From VFZS01 sp964353255 (GTDB taxonomy: Bacteria; Acidobacteriota; Terriglobia; Bryobacterales; Bryobacteraceae), in the NCBI GenBank assembly GCA_964353255.1, contig CAYGVJ010000087.1, positions 1 through 22,733 of the forward strand: 22,733 nt of DNA, read 5' to 3'. Numbering within the stretch: position 1 is the first letter of the stretch; every line of letters starts with the position of its first letter. The notes under the pieces are model-generated. The model was not told where the DNA came from. It saw only the letters and a list, made by a program, of their open reading frames with translations, and did no database searches. Below are positions 6,616 through 14,845 of the stretch, piece after piece. The position numbers and the translations under genes are program-made.

Positions 6616-7347
6616 TCAGAAGTAGCTGCGCAGAGCGGAGAACTTCTGGAGCACCAGCAGGCGGCCCGGGCCGTGACGGATCTCTTCGGCCTCGAGTGAC
6701 CAGCTCCGCGGGTGGGGGATGTAGACTGCGTTGAGGCCCAGCTCCAGCGCCGGATTGATGTCCGAGCGGGGTGAGTTGCCGATCATCCAGGTGCGCCGCG
6801 GCTCCAGGCCGCAGCGCTCGACCAGACCGCGATAGGAGGCCACGTCCTTCTCCTTGACGATGGCGGTGTGCCGGAAGTAGGGCGCTAAACCCGAGCGGTC
6901 GATCTTCAGTTTCTGCTCCTCCGGGTGCCCCTTGGTGAACAACAGCAGGTCGTGACGCGGATGAAGATAACGCAGCGTCTCCGCGACCCCTTCGATCAAC
7001 TCCACGGGCTGCTCGAGAATGCGGCGGGCTAATGACATCACGCGCTCCAGGTCCGCGCCCGAGATCGCGCGCTCCACCAGGCGCTCGTAGCACTGGCGCA
7101 GATTGCGGGCGAAGTTCTCCGCCCCGTAGCCGTGCGTCTGGCGGTTGGCGAGCTCGATCTCATCCAGCACCGCGCGGATCTGGTCCGCATTCCAAGTGGA
7201 GTGGTCGAGGAATTCGACGAACTCCGCGAAGGCGCGCTCGAAGTAGACGTTGTTCTCCCACAGGGTGTCGTCGGCGTCCACGATCAGATGTTGCCGGACG
7301 CCGCTGAAGGCGGGGCCGGAACCGGTCTCGGCGGCCGGTAGCTGCAT
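6616..7347 (-). CDS. HAD-superfamily hydrolase (phosphatase-like)
   Basis: This 243-residue soluble protein has all four haloacid dehalogenase motifs. Motif I is VDADDTLWENN, with Asp24 as nucleophile and Asp26 as acid/base. A helical cap follows (residues about 35-115). Motif II is LLLFTKGHPEEQ, motif III supplies a lysine near IVKEKD, and motif IV is MIGNSPRSDINPALELG. Such enzymes usually hydrolyse small phosphorylated metabolites in the cytoplasm. The sequence does not fix the substrate. The start at ATG 7347 lacks a clear ribosome binding site, and the N-terminal 17 residues are not conserved-looking. The gap to the divergent dehydrogenase is only 23 bases, so the two transcripts must share an overlapping promoter region. 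The mRNA may begin at or very near the start codon. Confidence 0.88.
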   Translation of the reverse strand: MQLPAAETGSGPAFSGVRQHLIVDADDTLWENNVYFERAFAEFVEFLDHSTWNADQIRAVLDEIELANRQTHGYGAENFARNLRQCYERLVERAISGADLERVMSLARRILEQPVELIEGVAETLRYLHPRHDLLLFTKGHPEEQKLKIDRSGLAPYFRHTAIVKEKDVASYRGLVERCGLEPRRTWMIGNSPRSDINPALELGLNAVYIPHPRSWSLEAEEIRHGPGRLLVLQKFSALRSYF

Positions 7348-7370
7348 GTTACCATTATGGCTTCGCTGGC

Positions 7371-8156
7371 ATGCGGATCGACGGCCAGGTGGCGCTCATC
7401 ACCGGGGCTTCCGAGGGCATCGGCGCGGCCTGCGCGGCGGCCTTCGCGCGTCGCGGCGCGCGCCTGGCCCTGACGGCGCGGTCGCGCCAGAAACTCGAAC
7501 AAGTGGGCGGGCCTGAGGCGCTGGTCGTCGCCGCCGACCTCACCGACGCCGGCGCTCGCCGCCGCGTGGTCGAGGCGACGCTGGAGCGCTTCGGCGCGAT
7601 CGACATTCTAGTCAACAACGCCGGCGTGGGCTTGTATGGGCCGAGCTGGCAGGCGGCCATGCCCACGGTGCGCCAGATGTTCGAGTTGAATCTGTTCGCG
7701 TTGCTCGACATGATCCAACTGGTTGTGCCCCACATGCAGCAGCAGCGCCGCGGCGCGATTGTCAACATCGGCTCGATCGCCGGCAAGGTGCCGCTGCCCT
7801 GGCTGACGCTGTACGGCGCCTCCAAGTACGCTGTGGGCGCCCTCAGCGACGGCCTGCGAAGCGAGCTGAAACCCTTCGGCATCCAGGTGACCACAGTGTG
7901 CCCGGGTCTCGTGAAGACGGCCTTTGGCGATCACGCGCTGGAGGGGCGCTTGCCCGGGCGCATCGAGCGGACCCGGCGGTTCTCGATCTCCGCCGACGAG
8001 TGCGCGAACGCCATCGCGCGCGGGGTGGAACGCGGCGCGCGCACGGTGGTGGTCCCGCGTATCGGCTGGGTATTCGTGGTTTTGGAACGCCTGCTGCCCT
8101 GGGCGGTGGACGCGGCCATGGCGCGCCTGTATCACGGTTCGGAGCCGCCGGCATGA
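7371..8156 (+). CDS. Short-chain dehydrogenase/reductase (SDR)
   Basis: This 261-residue protein is a classical SDR oxidoreductase using NAD(P)H. The cofactor motif TGASEGIG is at residues 11-18 and NNAG at 82-85. The catalytic Ser135 lies in NIGSIAGK and the YxxxK pair Tyr148/Lys152 in YGASK. CPGLVKTAF follows as the substrate-loop signature. An Arg downstream of the first beta strand (TARSRQKLE) suggests preference for NADP. The C-terminal VGRI-like region PRIGWVFVVLERLLPWAVDAA is hydrophobic and may be membrane-associated, as in several SDRs acting on lipid-like substrates. The last codon overlaps the shikimate kinase start as ATGA, so the two are translationally coupled. The substrate is unknown, and shikimate metabolism is not implied by the motif pattern. 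Confidence 0.92.
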   Translation: MRIDGQVALITGASEGIGAACAAAFARRGARLALTARSRQKLEQVGGPEALVVAADLTDAGARRRVVEATLERFGAIDILVNNAGVGLYGPSWQAAMPTVRQMFELNLFALLDMIQLVVPHMQQQRRGAIVNIGSIAGKVPLPWLTLYGASKYAVGALSDGLRSELKPFGIQVTTVCPGLVKTAFGDHALEGRLPGRIERTRRFSISADECANAIARGVERGARTVVVPRIGWVFVVLERLLPWAVDAAMARLYHGSEPPA

Positions 8157-8680
8157 TCCTCAAGCTGGCACGCACGCCGGCCATCTACCTGGTCGGCTTC
8201 ATGGGCAGCGGCAAGACCACCGTGGGCCGCCTGCTGGCCGACAGGCTGGGCTGGAGCTTTGTCGATCTGGACACCGAGATCGAGACCGAGCAGGGCATGC
8301 CGATCGCGGAGATCTTTGACCGCCACGGCGAGGAGCAGTTCCGGAAGCTCGAGACGGAAGCCCTGCGCCGGCGAGTGCGCCTGGTGCAGACCGGCAGACC
8401 GATGGTGGTGGCGCTGGGCGGAGGAGCGTTCGCGCAGGCGTCGAACTACGAGCTGGTGGAGAACAACGGGGTCACGGTGTGGCTGGACTGCCCGGTGAGG
8501 GTGGCCTGGAGGCGCGTGGAAGCGGACTCCGGACGCCCCCTGGCGCGGGACCAGCAGCGGTTCGCGGCGCTCTACGAAGCGCGGCGGGCCAGCTACGCCT
8601 GCGCCGACTACCGCATAGAAGCTGCCGCGGACGACCCGCAGTGCTGGGTGGAGGCGCTGCTGGCGTTGCCGATCTTTTAG
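8153..8680 (+). CDS. aroK: Shikimate kinase
   Basis: This 175-residue protein phosphorylates shikimate at the 3-hydroxyl with ATP, the fifth step of the chorismate pathway. The Walker A loop GFMGSGKTT is at residues 15-23. Asp38 and Asp40 in VDLDTEIE and Arg64 in GEEQFRKLE are substrate and magnesium contacts, and a GGGA loop follows at VALGGGAF. RPLARDQQRFAALYEARR is the lid and adenine-binding region. The length is that of a normal single-domain enzyme. The start at 8153 overlaps the dehydrogenase stop by four bases; the frame is open far upstream but that part lies within the dehydrogenase. No other aro gene is visible, so its placement with an SDR and glycerate kinase is unusual. Confidence 0.92.
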   Translation: MILKLARTPAIYLVGFMGSGKTTVGRLLADRLGWSFVDLDTEIETEQGMPIAEIFDRHGEEQFRKLETEALRRRVRLVQTGRPMVVALGGGAFAQASNYELVENNGVTVWLDCPVRVAWRRVEADSGRPLARDQQRFAALYEARRASYACADYRIEAAADDPQCWVEALLALPIF

Positions 8681-8692
8681 GGGACGTCGAAC

Positions 8693-10039
8693 GTGGATCG
8701 TGGATCATCAAGAGGGTTGCGCAAGCACGCGCTTACGATTCTCCGGGCGGCGTTGAAGGCCGCCGACCCGATCGAAGCGGTGCGGCGGCATCTAAGCGCT
8801 GATGGGCGGACGCTGGTGGCCGGCGGACGCCGGTACCGCCTGGGAGACTTCCGCAGCATTTACGTCATCGGCGCGGGCAAGGCCAGCGCGGCCATGGCCG
8901 CGGCGGTCGAGCGCTTGCTGGGACGGCGGGTTCGCGGCGGCGTGGTCAACGTGAAATACGGGCACCTGGCCAGGGTTCGGCGCATCGAGCTGAACGAGTG
9001 CGGCCATCCGTTCCCGGACTCGAACGGCGTTCGTGGCGCCGCGCGCATCGTCGAGATTGCGCGCCAGGCCGGGGAAGAGGACCTCGTCATTTGCGTGATC
9101 TCAGGTGGAGCCTCGGCCCTGATGGCGCTGCCGGCGGCGCCGATCACGCTCGAAGAGAAACAGACCGTCACCAAGCTGCTGCTCGCCTCGGGCGCCAGCA
9201 TTCACGAGATCAACGCCGTGCGCAAGCACATCTCGGCGGTGAAGGGCGGGCAACTGGCGCGGCTGGCCGCGCCGGCCGGCGTGCTGGCGCTGCTGCTCTC
9301 CGACGTGATCGGCGACGATTTGGACGTGATCGGCTCCGGCCCCACGGCGCCTGACCGCTCCAGTTTCGCCGACGCCAAGCGGGTGTTGGATGAGTACTCG
9401 GTTTGGGAGGCCGTCCCCGCCGCGGTGCGGGAACGCATCTTGAGCGGCCTGCGCGGCGAGATCCCGGAGACTCCCAAGCCGGGAGACGAAGTTTTCTCCC
9501 GCACCCAGAACCTGGTGATCGGGAGCAACCGGCTGGCAGTGGATGCGGCGGCGCAGGCGGCGCGGAGGCTGGGCTACCACACGCTGGTGCTGTCAACCCT
9601 CATCGAAGGCGAGACGCGCGACGTGGCGCGCATGCACGCCGCCATCGCCCGCGAAATCATCGCCTCGGGCCGGCCCCTGACGCCGTCGGCGTGCCTGATT
9701 TCGGGCGGGGAAACCACGGTCACCTTGCGCGGCGACGGTCTGGGCGGGCGCAACCAGGAATTCGCCCTGGCGGCGGCGATCGACCTGGCGAGCTGCCAGC
9801 ACGTGGTGGTTTTGAGCGCCGGGACCGACGGCACCGACGGGCCCACCGACGCTGCCGGCGCGATGGCGGATGGCGCGACGGTGGCACGCGCCGCCGCCTT
9901 GGGCCTCGATGCCCGGCGCTTCCTGGCAAACAACGACTCGTACCACTTCTTCCAGCCATTGGGCGACCTGCTCGTGACCGGGCCGACCGGCACTAACGTG
10001 ATGGACGTGCGGCTCATCCTAGTGGGCAAGCCGGGCTGA
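8693..10039 (+). CDS. Glycerate 2-kinase (DUF4147/MOFRL family)
   Basis: This 448-residue protein belongs to the GckA/TtuD family, which phosphorylates D-glycerate to 2-phosphoglycerate in the serine, hydroxypyruvate and sugar-acid pathways. The N-terminal DUF4147 domain contains SIYVIGAGKASAAM (Lys63 candidate catalytic lysine), ECGHPFPDSNG, CVISGGASALMALP and LLLSDVIGDDLDVIGSGPTA. The C-terminal MOFRL domain contains CLISGGETTVTLRGDGLGGR and LSAGTDGTDGPTDAAGA, ending in TGTNVMDVRLIL. The start is taken as GTG 8693, after GGGGAC. It begins 12 bases after shikimate kinase, so co-transcription is likely. It converges with the amidohydrolase across a 33-base gap lacking an evident terminator. 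It could consume glycerate formed after tartronate semialdehyde reduction if the aldolase at 14846..15649 yields that compound. Confidence 0.93.
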   Translation: MDRGSSRGLRKHALTILRAALKAADPIEAVRRHLSADGRTLVAGGRRYRLGDFRSIYVIGAGKASAAMAAAVERLLGRRVRGGVVNVKYGHLARVRRIELNECGHPFPDSNGVRGAARIVEIARQAGEEDLVICVISGGASALMALPAAPITLEEKQTVTKLLLASGASIHEINAVRKHISAVKGGQLARLAAPAGVLALLLSDVIGDDLDVIGSGPTAPDRSSFADAKRVLDEYSVWEAVPAAVRERILSGLRGEIPETPKPGDEVFSRTQNLVIGSNRLAVDAAAQAARRLGYHTLVLSTLIEGETRDVARMHAAIAREIIASGRPLTPSACLISGGETTVTLRGDGLGGRNQEFALAAAIDLASCQHVVVLSAGTDGTDGPTDAAGAMADGATVARAAALGLDARRFLANNDSYHFFQPLGDLLVTGPTGTNVMDVRLILVGKPG

Positions 10040-10072
10040 GCGCTGGGCTGACCCGGCCCGGGGGGAAGTGCG

Positions 10073-11053
10073 CTAAAGCCTGAGCAGGCGCGCCGCGTTG
10101 CCGCCGAGGATGGCGGCTCGATCTTTGTCTGAAACATCCAGGCCACGAATGGTCTCCAGCATGCGTGGGAGGCTGCCGATCTGGTGGGGGTAGTCGCTGC
10201 CGGCCAGAATGTGGTCCGCGCCGGCGAAGGCGATGGCCAGCTCGAGGGCCCGCCGGTCGAAGTTGACCGCGTCGTAATAGAACCGCTTGAGGTAGTCGCT
10301 CGGGGGCCGCGGGATCTGGGCGCGGCACTCGCGGAAGGCGTGGAAGCCCCGGTCCAGCCGTTCGGCCAGATAGGGGATGGCGCCGCCGAGATGGCAGAGC
10401 ACCCACTGGATTCGCGGGAAACGCTCCGGGACGCCGCTGAATGCGAGCTTGGCCGCCGCCAAGGTGGTGTCGAACAGGAATCCCACCAGCGGCATGAGCC
10501 AGAAGTCCGTCATGGCCTCGACGCCCACCGGACTGGTCGGGTGAATGTAGAGCACCGCGCCGAGATCGTCGGCGGCCTCATACAGAGGCCAGAACCGCTG
10601 GTCGCTCAGCGCGATTCCGTTCACGTTGCTGAAGAGCATGGCGCCGCGCAGGCCGAGATCGCGCGAGGCCCGCTCGAGTTCTTTCACGGATGCGGCCGGA
10701 TCGTTCAGTGGCAGGGTAGCCAGGGCGGCGAATCGGCCGCGTTTGCTCTGGGCAATCAAGGCGAAAGCGTCGTTCACCAGGGCGGCGAGCCGCGCGGCGG
10801 TGGCCGGAGCCTCGACGTGCGTGCCCGGCGTGGTCAGCGTGAGCACCTGCGTATCGACGTCGTGCTCGGCCAGCACCCGCTCGCGATAATCAATGTCGCG
10901 GTGTCCCCTCACGGCGACGTTGTAGTCGCCGGGGTAATGCAGGCGCGGATTTCCGTCATCGTCAACGGTCACCTTGACCGCGCTGGGACCAGCGCGCAGG
11001 GCCTCCAGGTAGGCCGGTGGGTAGTAGTGGTTGTGGAAGTCAATGATGCGCAT
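10073..11053 (-). CDS. Amidohydrolase, ACMSD-type (amidohydrolase_2 family)
   Basis: This 326-residue TIM-barrel metal enzyme belongs to the group containing 2-amino-3-carboxymuconate-6-semialdehyde decarboxylase and gamma-resorcylate decarboxylase. The HxH metal pair is His7/His9 in IDFHNHYYPP. Further ligands or catalytic residues are His171 in YIHPTSP, His221 in VLCHLGGAI and Asp287 in AGSDYPH. GNAARLLRL at the end is the family's standard C-terminus. Members decarboxylate or hydrolyse aromatic and enol acids in the cytoplasm. ATG 11053 has GGAG six bases upstream and overlaps the permease stop by 14 bases, so it is the last gene of a long minus-strand operon. The transport partner next door suggests its substrate, or a precursor, is imported. 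Confidence 0.9.
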   Translation of the reverse strand: MRIIDFHNHYYPPAYLEALRAGPSAVKVTVDDDGNPRLHYPGDYNVAVRGHRDIDYRERVLAEHDVDTQVLTLTTPGTHVEAPATAARLAALVNDAFALIAQSKRGRFAALATLPLNDPAASVKELERASRDLGLRGAMLFSNVNGIALSDQRFWPLYEAADDLGAVLYIHPTSPVGVEAMTDFWLMPLVGFLFDTTLAAAKLAFSGVPERFPRIQWVLCHLGGAIPYLAERLDRGFHAFRECRAQIPRPPSDYLKRFYYDAVNFDRRALELAIAFAGADHILAGSDYPHQIGSLPRMLETIRGLDVSDKDRAAILGGNAARLLRL

Positions 11054-12383
11054 GCTTTCTCCGCGCCCAAAGATGGCAAAGAGGCCAGCCTATCACGACC
11101 ACCAGCAGCCCGGTCGCGGCCTGGATGGGGTCGGCCGCGATAAGAACGACGGCGACGACCACGGAGGCTCCGATAAAGGAAAGCGGGGCCAGCGGATAGC
11201 CCCAGGCGCGGTAGACAGGCACATAACCAGCACGGCGGCGCAACCGGAACAGGCCGATCGTCATGAGGGCGAAGAACAGCCACTCGGTGTAGATGACCCG
11301 CGTGAACAGGTCGCGATAGGTGCCGGTCGCCACCAGCACGGATGACCAGAGCGCCTGAGCCAGAATCGCCAGATGCGGCGTGTGGAAGCGGGGATGAATG
11401 CTGCCCAGCCAGCGAAAGGCCAGGCCTTCTTCCGCCATTGCGAAGTAGGCCCGCGGTCCGGCGAGAATGACGCCGTTGAGAACGCCGAGCGAAGAGAGAA
11501 TCACCAGCGCCGAGATAGCGGCTGCGCCGCGCGTTCCGGCCAGCGCGCGGGCGGCGTCGGCGGCCACGCGGGTCGAGGAGATCACCCGCTCCAGAGGAAG
11601 CGCGTACAGGTAGGCGGCATTCAGAGCGACATAAATCGCGGTCACCGTGAGGGAGCCGATCAGGAGCGCCTTCGGAATGGTCTTCTCCGGGTTCCGGGTC
11701 TCCCCGGCCGCGTAGGTCACCATGTGCCAGCCTCCGAAGGTGAACAACGCGGCGCTGACCGCCAGCACGAACTCGCCGAACGACACGCGAGGCACGCTGG
11801 CGTCGGAGGCCGTTCTATCGGCCGCAGAGCCGAAAGCGAAGACCATCACCAGGAGGACAAGAATCGCCACAACCTTGGCCGTGGTGACGATGGTTTGCAG
11901 AAGGCTTCCCTGCCGGACGCCTAAATAGTTGACCAGCGACAGCAGCAGGATGCCCGTGATCGCGACCGCGCGGATCCCCAGGTCGCCGAGCGGGATGAAA
12001 TAGGCGACGTAGCGCGCCAGGATGACCGAGGTGGCCGCGATGATTCCGGAATGCACGCTCCAGAACATGGCCCAGCCCCACAGGAATCCGCACGTCGGCG
12101 AGAGAGTTTCCTTCAGAAACACGTACACGCCGCCGGTGCGGGGGAACGCCGAAGACAGTTCGGCGCAGACCAGCGCGCCGGCGAGCGTCAGGATTCCGGC
12201 GACGACCCAGACGGAGAGCACGCCCGCGAGGCCGGGCACGTGCCGGTTGATTTCGGCGGGCTGAACGAAAATCGACGCGCCGATGATGATGCCGACCACC
12301 ATGGCCGTCGCATGGAGCAGGCCGATGGGACGCTCGAGAGCCGGACGAAGATGAGGGGTCGCCAAGACGGGCCAGTCTACCAC
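11040..12383 (-). CDS. APC-family amino acid permease
   Basis: This 447-residue inner-membrane protein has about 12 hydrophobic segments. TM1 contains VVGIIIGASIFVQPAEI, the unwound substrate-binding helix of the APC superfamily (consensus GxG[IV]F). TLAGALVCAELSSAFPRTGG and GGWHMVTYAAGETRNPEKTI are family signatures of the LAT/APA amino acid transporter type. It would import or exchange amino acids or related amines. The start is GTG 12383, the first possible start after an in-frame TGA; no strong ribosome binding site is close, although GGAGG lies about 25 bases upstream. It begins 34 bases after the sialidase-like stop and ends overlapping the amidohydrolase start. It may therefore be part of the same transcript, with an internal start also possible. 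Confidence 0.9.
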   Translation of the reverse strand: MVDWPVLATPHLRPALERPIGLLHATAMVVGIIIGASIFVQPAEINRHVPGLAGVLSVWVVAGILTLAGALVCAELSSAFPRTGGVYVFLKETLSPTCGFLWGWAMFWSVHSGIIAATSVILARYVAYFIPLGDLGIRAVAITGILLLSLVNYLGVRQGSLLQTIVTTAKVVAILVLLVMVFAFGSAADRTASDASVPRVSFGEFVLAVSAALFTFGGWHMVTYAAGETRNPEKTIPKALLIGSLTVTAIYVALNAAYLYALPLERVISSTRVAADAARALAGTRGAAAISALVILSSLGVLNGVILAGPRAYFAMAEEGLAFRWLGSIHPRFHTPHLAILAQALWSSVLVATGTYRDLFTRVIYTEWLFFALMTIGLFRLRRRAGYVPVYRAWGYPLAPLSFIGASVVVAVVLIAADPIQAATGLLVVVIGWPLCHLWARRKHAHH

Positions 12384-12417
12384 AGGGATTCAGGACGACG
12401 ACTCGGAAACCTCCGGC

Positions 12418-13554
12418 TCACCGCCCAGGTTCGCCCGGGTCCCAGATCGTCGCCAGAATCACGCGCTCCCGGTCCGCGTATTCGGCGAAGTAGTAAACCG
12501 TAACCATATTCCCGTCGAGCCTCTGGACGGAGCGGGTGTACCCGAGATCCCAGGCCGCGCCGTCCTCCCGCAGCACGATCTCGCCGCTCCACGTCCGGCC
12601 TCCATCGCCGCTCAGGCGGGCGCGAATTCCGTACGGTTTGCCCCGGTAGCCGTACGTGATGGCGAGGCGCCCGTCCTTCAGGCGCACCAGGCTGGGCGGG
12701 TTGCCGCTGAAGCCCCCGGTGAACGGCGCGGGCCGGCTCAGGTAGCTCCAGGTCCGGCCGTTGTCGGCCGACAGGTAGGCGTCGATCCAGTCGGTGTTGC
12801 CCTCCTTCGAGCGCACCGCCGTCAGAAGGCGGTTCCTGGAGAGCCGAACGGTGGACGGCATGATGGTGAAGCCTTCCGGCTCGGGTGCGATCCAGGAGAC
12901 GAACTGCCAGGTGATGCCGCCGTTGGTCGTGCGCGCGCACATTGGGCGCCCTTCGCGGCCGTTGGACTTCGATGCCGTGACGAAGACCAGGGCGTCGCGC
13001 TTGCCATTGATGATGTAGTCGGTCCGCGCGGCGATGCCCTGCTGCCCGAACAACGGGAACCGAAAGGGCCCCTTCCACGTCTTGCCGCGGTCCAGCGTAT
13101 AGAACAGCCGTGAGGGTCCCTTGTGGATGTCGGTGAACCGGAGCGTCATGGCGAAGCCGGGATGCGTGAAGTCCATCGCCTCGGTGAGGTCAACCGGCGG
13201 CTTCCCGCCCTGCTCCGGAGGAAGCAGCGAGGGAGGCGCCTCGATTTGCCAGGTGTGGCCGCCGTCCCGGCTGCGCGCCAGGCGCGGCTCCTCCGGCCGG
13301 TCGGGATCGACCTGGTGCCGGTCTGGCGGGCGCTGCTTGAAATAGGCGGCGCTGAAGCCGGCCAGGATCTCATTGCCCCACGACCAGATCCCGTGATTGG
13401 CCGGCCATCCGCCGAACCGCCCCGTCTCCGCGTAGACGCGAACGTGCTCGATGAGTTGCGGCGGCGGGGCGGCAGGCGCCGCGCTCGCGCCGCCGGCAAC
13501 CACCGCCGTCGCCAGAAGCGCTCGTCTCATCCCGGATCTTCTCGACGCCATCAT
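12418..13554 (-). CDS. Secreted sialidase-like BNR/Asp-box propeller protein
   Basis: This 378-residue protein has an N-terminal signal peptide (MRRALLATAVVAGGASA at residues 9-25) and five regularly spaced Asp boxes: SRDGGHTW at 95, TLDRGKTW at 153, TTNGGITW at 209, SADNGRTW at 262 and SGDGGRTW at 315. Asp boxes mark the outer turns of six-bladed sialidase propellers. HPGFAMTLRFTD, PPSLVRLKDGRLAITYGYRG and a late YTRSVQRLDG (candidate arginine) resemble sialidase-superfamily strands. The full arginine triad and Tyr/Glu nucleophile pair cannot be assigned by eye, so activity on sialic acid is unproven. ATG 13554 overlaps the MFS stop as ATGA, with GAGGGA upstream. It probably acts in the periplasm on a glycan whose products enter through the co-encoded transporters. 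Confidence 0.88.
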   Translation of the reverse strand: MMASRRSGMRRALLATAVVAGGASAAPAAPPPQLIEHVRVYAETGRFGGWPANHGIWSWGNEILAGFSAAYFKQRPPDRHQVDPDRPEEPRLARSRDGGHTWQIEAPPSLLPPEQGGKPPVDLTEAMDFTHPGFAMTLRFTDIHKGPSRLFYTLDRGKTWKGPFRFPLFGQQGIAARTDYIINGKRDALVFVTASKSNGREGRPMCARTTNGGITWQFVSWIAPEPEGFTIMPSTVRLSRNRLLTAVRSKEGNTDWIDAYLSADNGRTWSYLSRPAPFTGGFSGNPPSLVRLKDGRLAITYGYRGKPYGIRARLSGDGGRTWSGEIVLREDGAAWDLGYTRSVQRLDGNMVTVYYFAEYADRERVILATIWDPGEPGR

Positions 13555-14840
13555 AGAGTTCCCTCGACACGCGCCTCCGACTCGACCTGGGCCACCATTC
13601 GGGCGGCGTCGCGCCGGACGAAAAAGATGATTCCAATGAGCAGCAGCAGGCCGGCCGCGACGTACACCATCGAGGCCAGCGCAATCGCCAGGCCCAGGCT
13701 CTCCCGCTGCGCGATAATGCCGATCACCAGCGGGGCGCTCCCTCCGCCGGCCAGCCACCCGACCGCGTTCATGAACCCCGCCGCCGTGCCGCGCGCCTCT
13801 GGCCGGATGACGTCGTACACCGAGGCGAAGATGTTGGCATCGTAGAGGCCTTTGAAGAGGCCCCAGGCCGCCAGCGCCAGCATCAGCCAGGCCACCGATT
13901 GCGTCAGGCCGCACAGCGCCACGAACGGAGCCCCGCACAGAACGCCGATCATCTGAACGATCATCCGACCCCGAGGGGTTCGCTTGCGGAGCGTGTCGGC
14001 TAACCAGCCTCCCAGCGGCGCCCCCACCATGCTGGCCACCTGCGCAAAAATGGTCGCCGTCAAACCCGCCATCGCCAGGCTCATCTGAAACTTGTCGTAC
14101 AGGAACTTCGGCATCCACGACAGCAGCACCACGGCGACAAAGTTCGCGCACATGAACGCGCTCATCAGCAGCAGAACCGTGGGTGTGCCCCAGATCACCC
14201 GCAGGAACTCGCGCAGCGGCAGCCGGGCGGCCATCGCCCGCGAGTTTGCGCCGACGTCGGCGAAATCCGCCGCGCCCCGCCGCGGTTCGCGCAGGAACCT
14301 GTTAAGAACCACCCCCAGCAGGATCCCCAGCCCGCCGAAAATGATGAACGACCAGCGCCAGCCGTAGTGCTGGCCGATCAGCCCCGCAAAGAAGCCGCCG
14401 CCGATGGTCCCGATGTAGACGCTGGTCTGGTGCAGGCCCATCGCGCGGGAGCGGGTGGCTCTGCCGTGGTAGTCGCTGATCATCGACATGGAGGCGGGAT
14501 AGTAGAACGTCTCGCCCAGGCCCTCGGCGGCGCGGAAGAAGAACAGGTGCCGGAAATTACGCGACAGCGCTGTCAGCACGCAGATGATGCTCCAGACGTG
14601 CAGGCCGAGCAGGATCGCCGACTTGCGGCGCACCCGGTCCACGATCATTCCGGCGCAGGGCGCTCCCAGCCCGTAGACCCAGGCAAAAGACGATCCCAGC
14701 AACCCCAGCTCCACCGGCGTCAGCCCCAGCTCGCGTTCCAGCAGGGGGAAGACCGAAAAGATCGCCTGCCGGTCCGCGTAGTTGAAGAAGGAGATGCACC
14801 AGAGCATGGCCACCACGCGCCACTTGTAGTCGGGGCTCAT
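13551..14840 (-). CDS. MFS transporter, sugar-acid (ACS)-like
   Basis: This 429-residue inner-membrane protein has 12 predicted segments. It begins MSPDYKWRVVAMLWCISFFN and continues YADRQAIFSVFPLLERELGL, the usual opening of anion:cation symporter-type MFS proteins for hexuronates, galactonate, glucarate and similar acids. The loop motif is GAPCAGMIVDRVRRKSAILLG after TM2, and GGWLADTLRKRTPRGR is its second-half counterpart. ATG 14840, five bases after the aldolase stop, is preferred because homologues start just before this YxWRVV stretch. An upstream ATG at 14882 would add 14 unconserved residues overlapping the aldolase. The gene ends in an ATGA overlap with the sialidase-like gene. Its position next to an HpcH/HpaI aldolase supports uptake of a sugar acid, but specificity is inferred. 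Confidence 0.92.
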   Translation of the reverse strand: MSPDYKWRVVAMLWCISFFNYADRQAIFSVFPLLERELGLTPVELGLLGSSFAWVYGLGAPCAGMIVDRVRRKSAILLGLHVWSIICVLTALSRNFRHLFFFRAAEGLGETFYYPASMSMISDYHGRATRSRAMGLHQTSVYIGTIGGGFFAGLIGQHYGWRWSFIIFGGLGILLGVVLNRFLREPRRGAADFADVGANSRAMAARLPLREFLRVIWGTPTVLLLMSAFMCANFVAVVLLSWMPKFLYDKFQMSLAMAGLTATIFAQVASMVGAPLGGWLADTLRKRTPRGRMIVQMIGVLCGAPFVALCGLTQSVAWLMLALAAWGLFKGLYDANIFASVYDVIRPEARGTAAGFMNAVGWLAGGGSAPLVIGIIAQRESLGLAIALASMVYVAAGLLLLIGIIFFVRRDAARMVAQVESEARVEGTL

Positions 14841-14845
14841 CGAAG

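Noticed and set aside
7898..8152. N-terminal extension of shikimate kinase
   Set aside because: The frame is open but lies within the dehydrogenase; shikimate kinases start just before the Walker A loop, and ATG 8153 forms an ATGA overlap.
10040..10072. Bidirectional terminator between glycerate kinase and the amidohydrolase
   Set aside because: Only a loose GCCGGG/CCCGGC pairing with a long loop is visible and no T-run follows.
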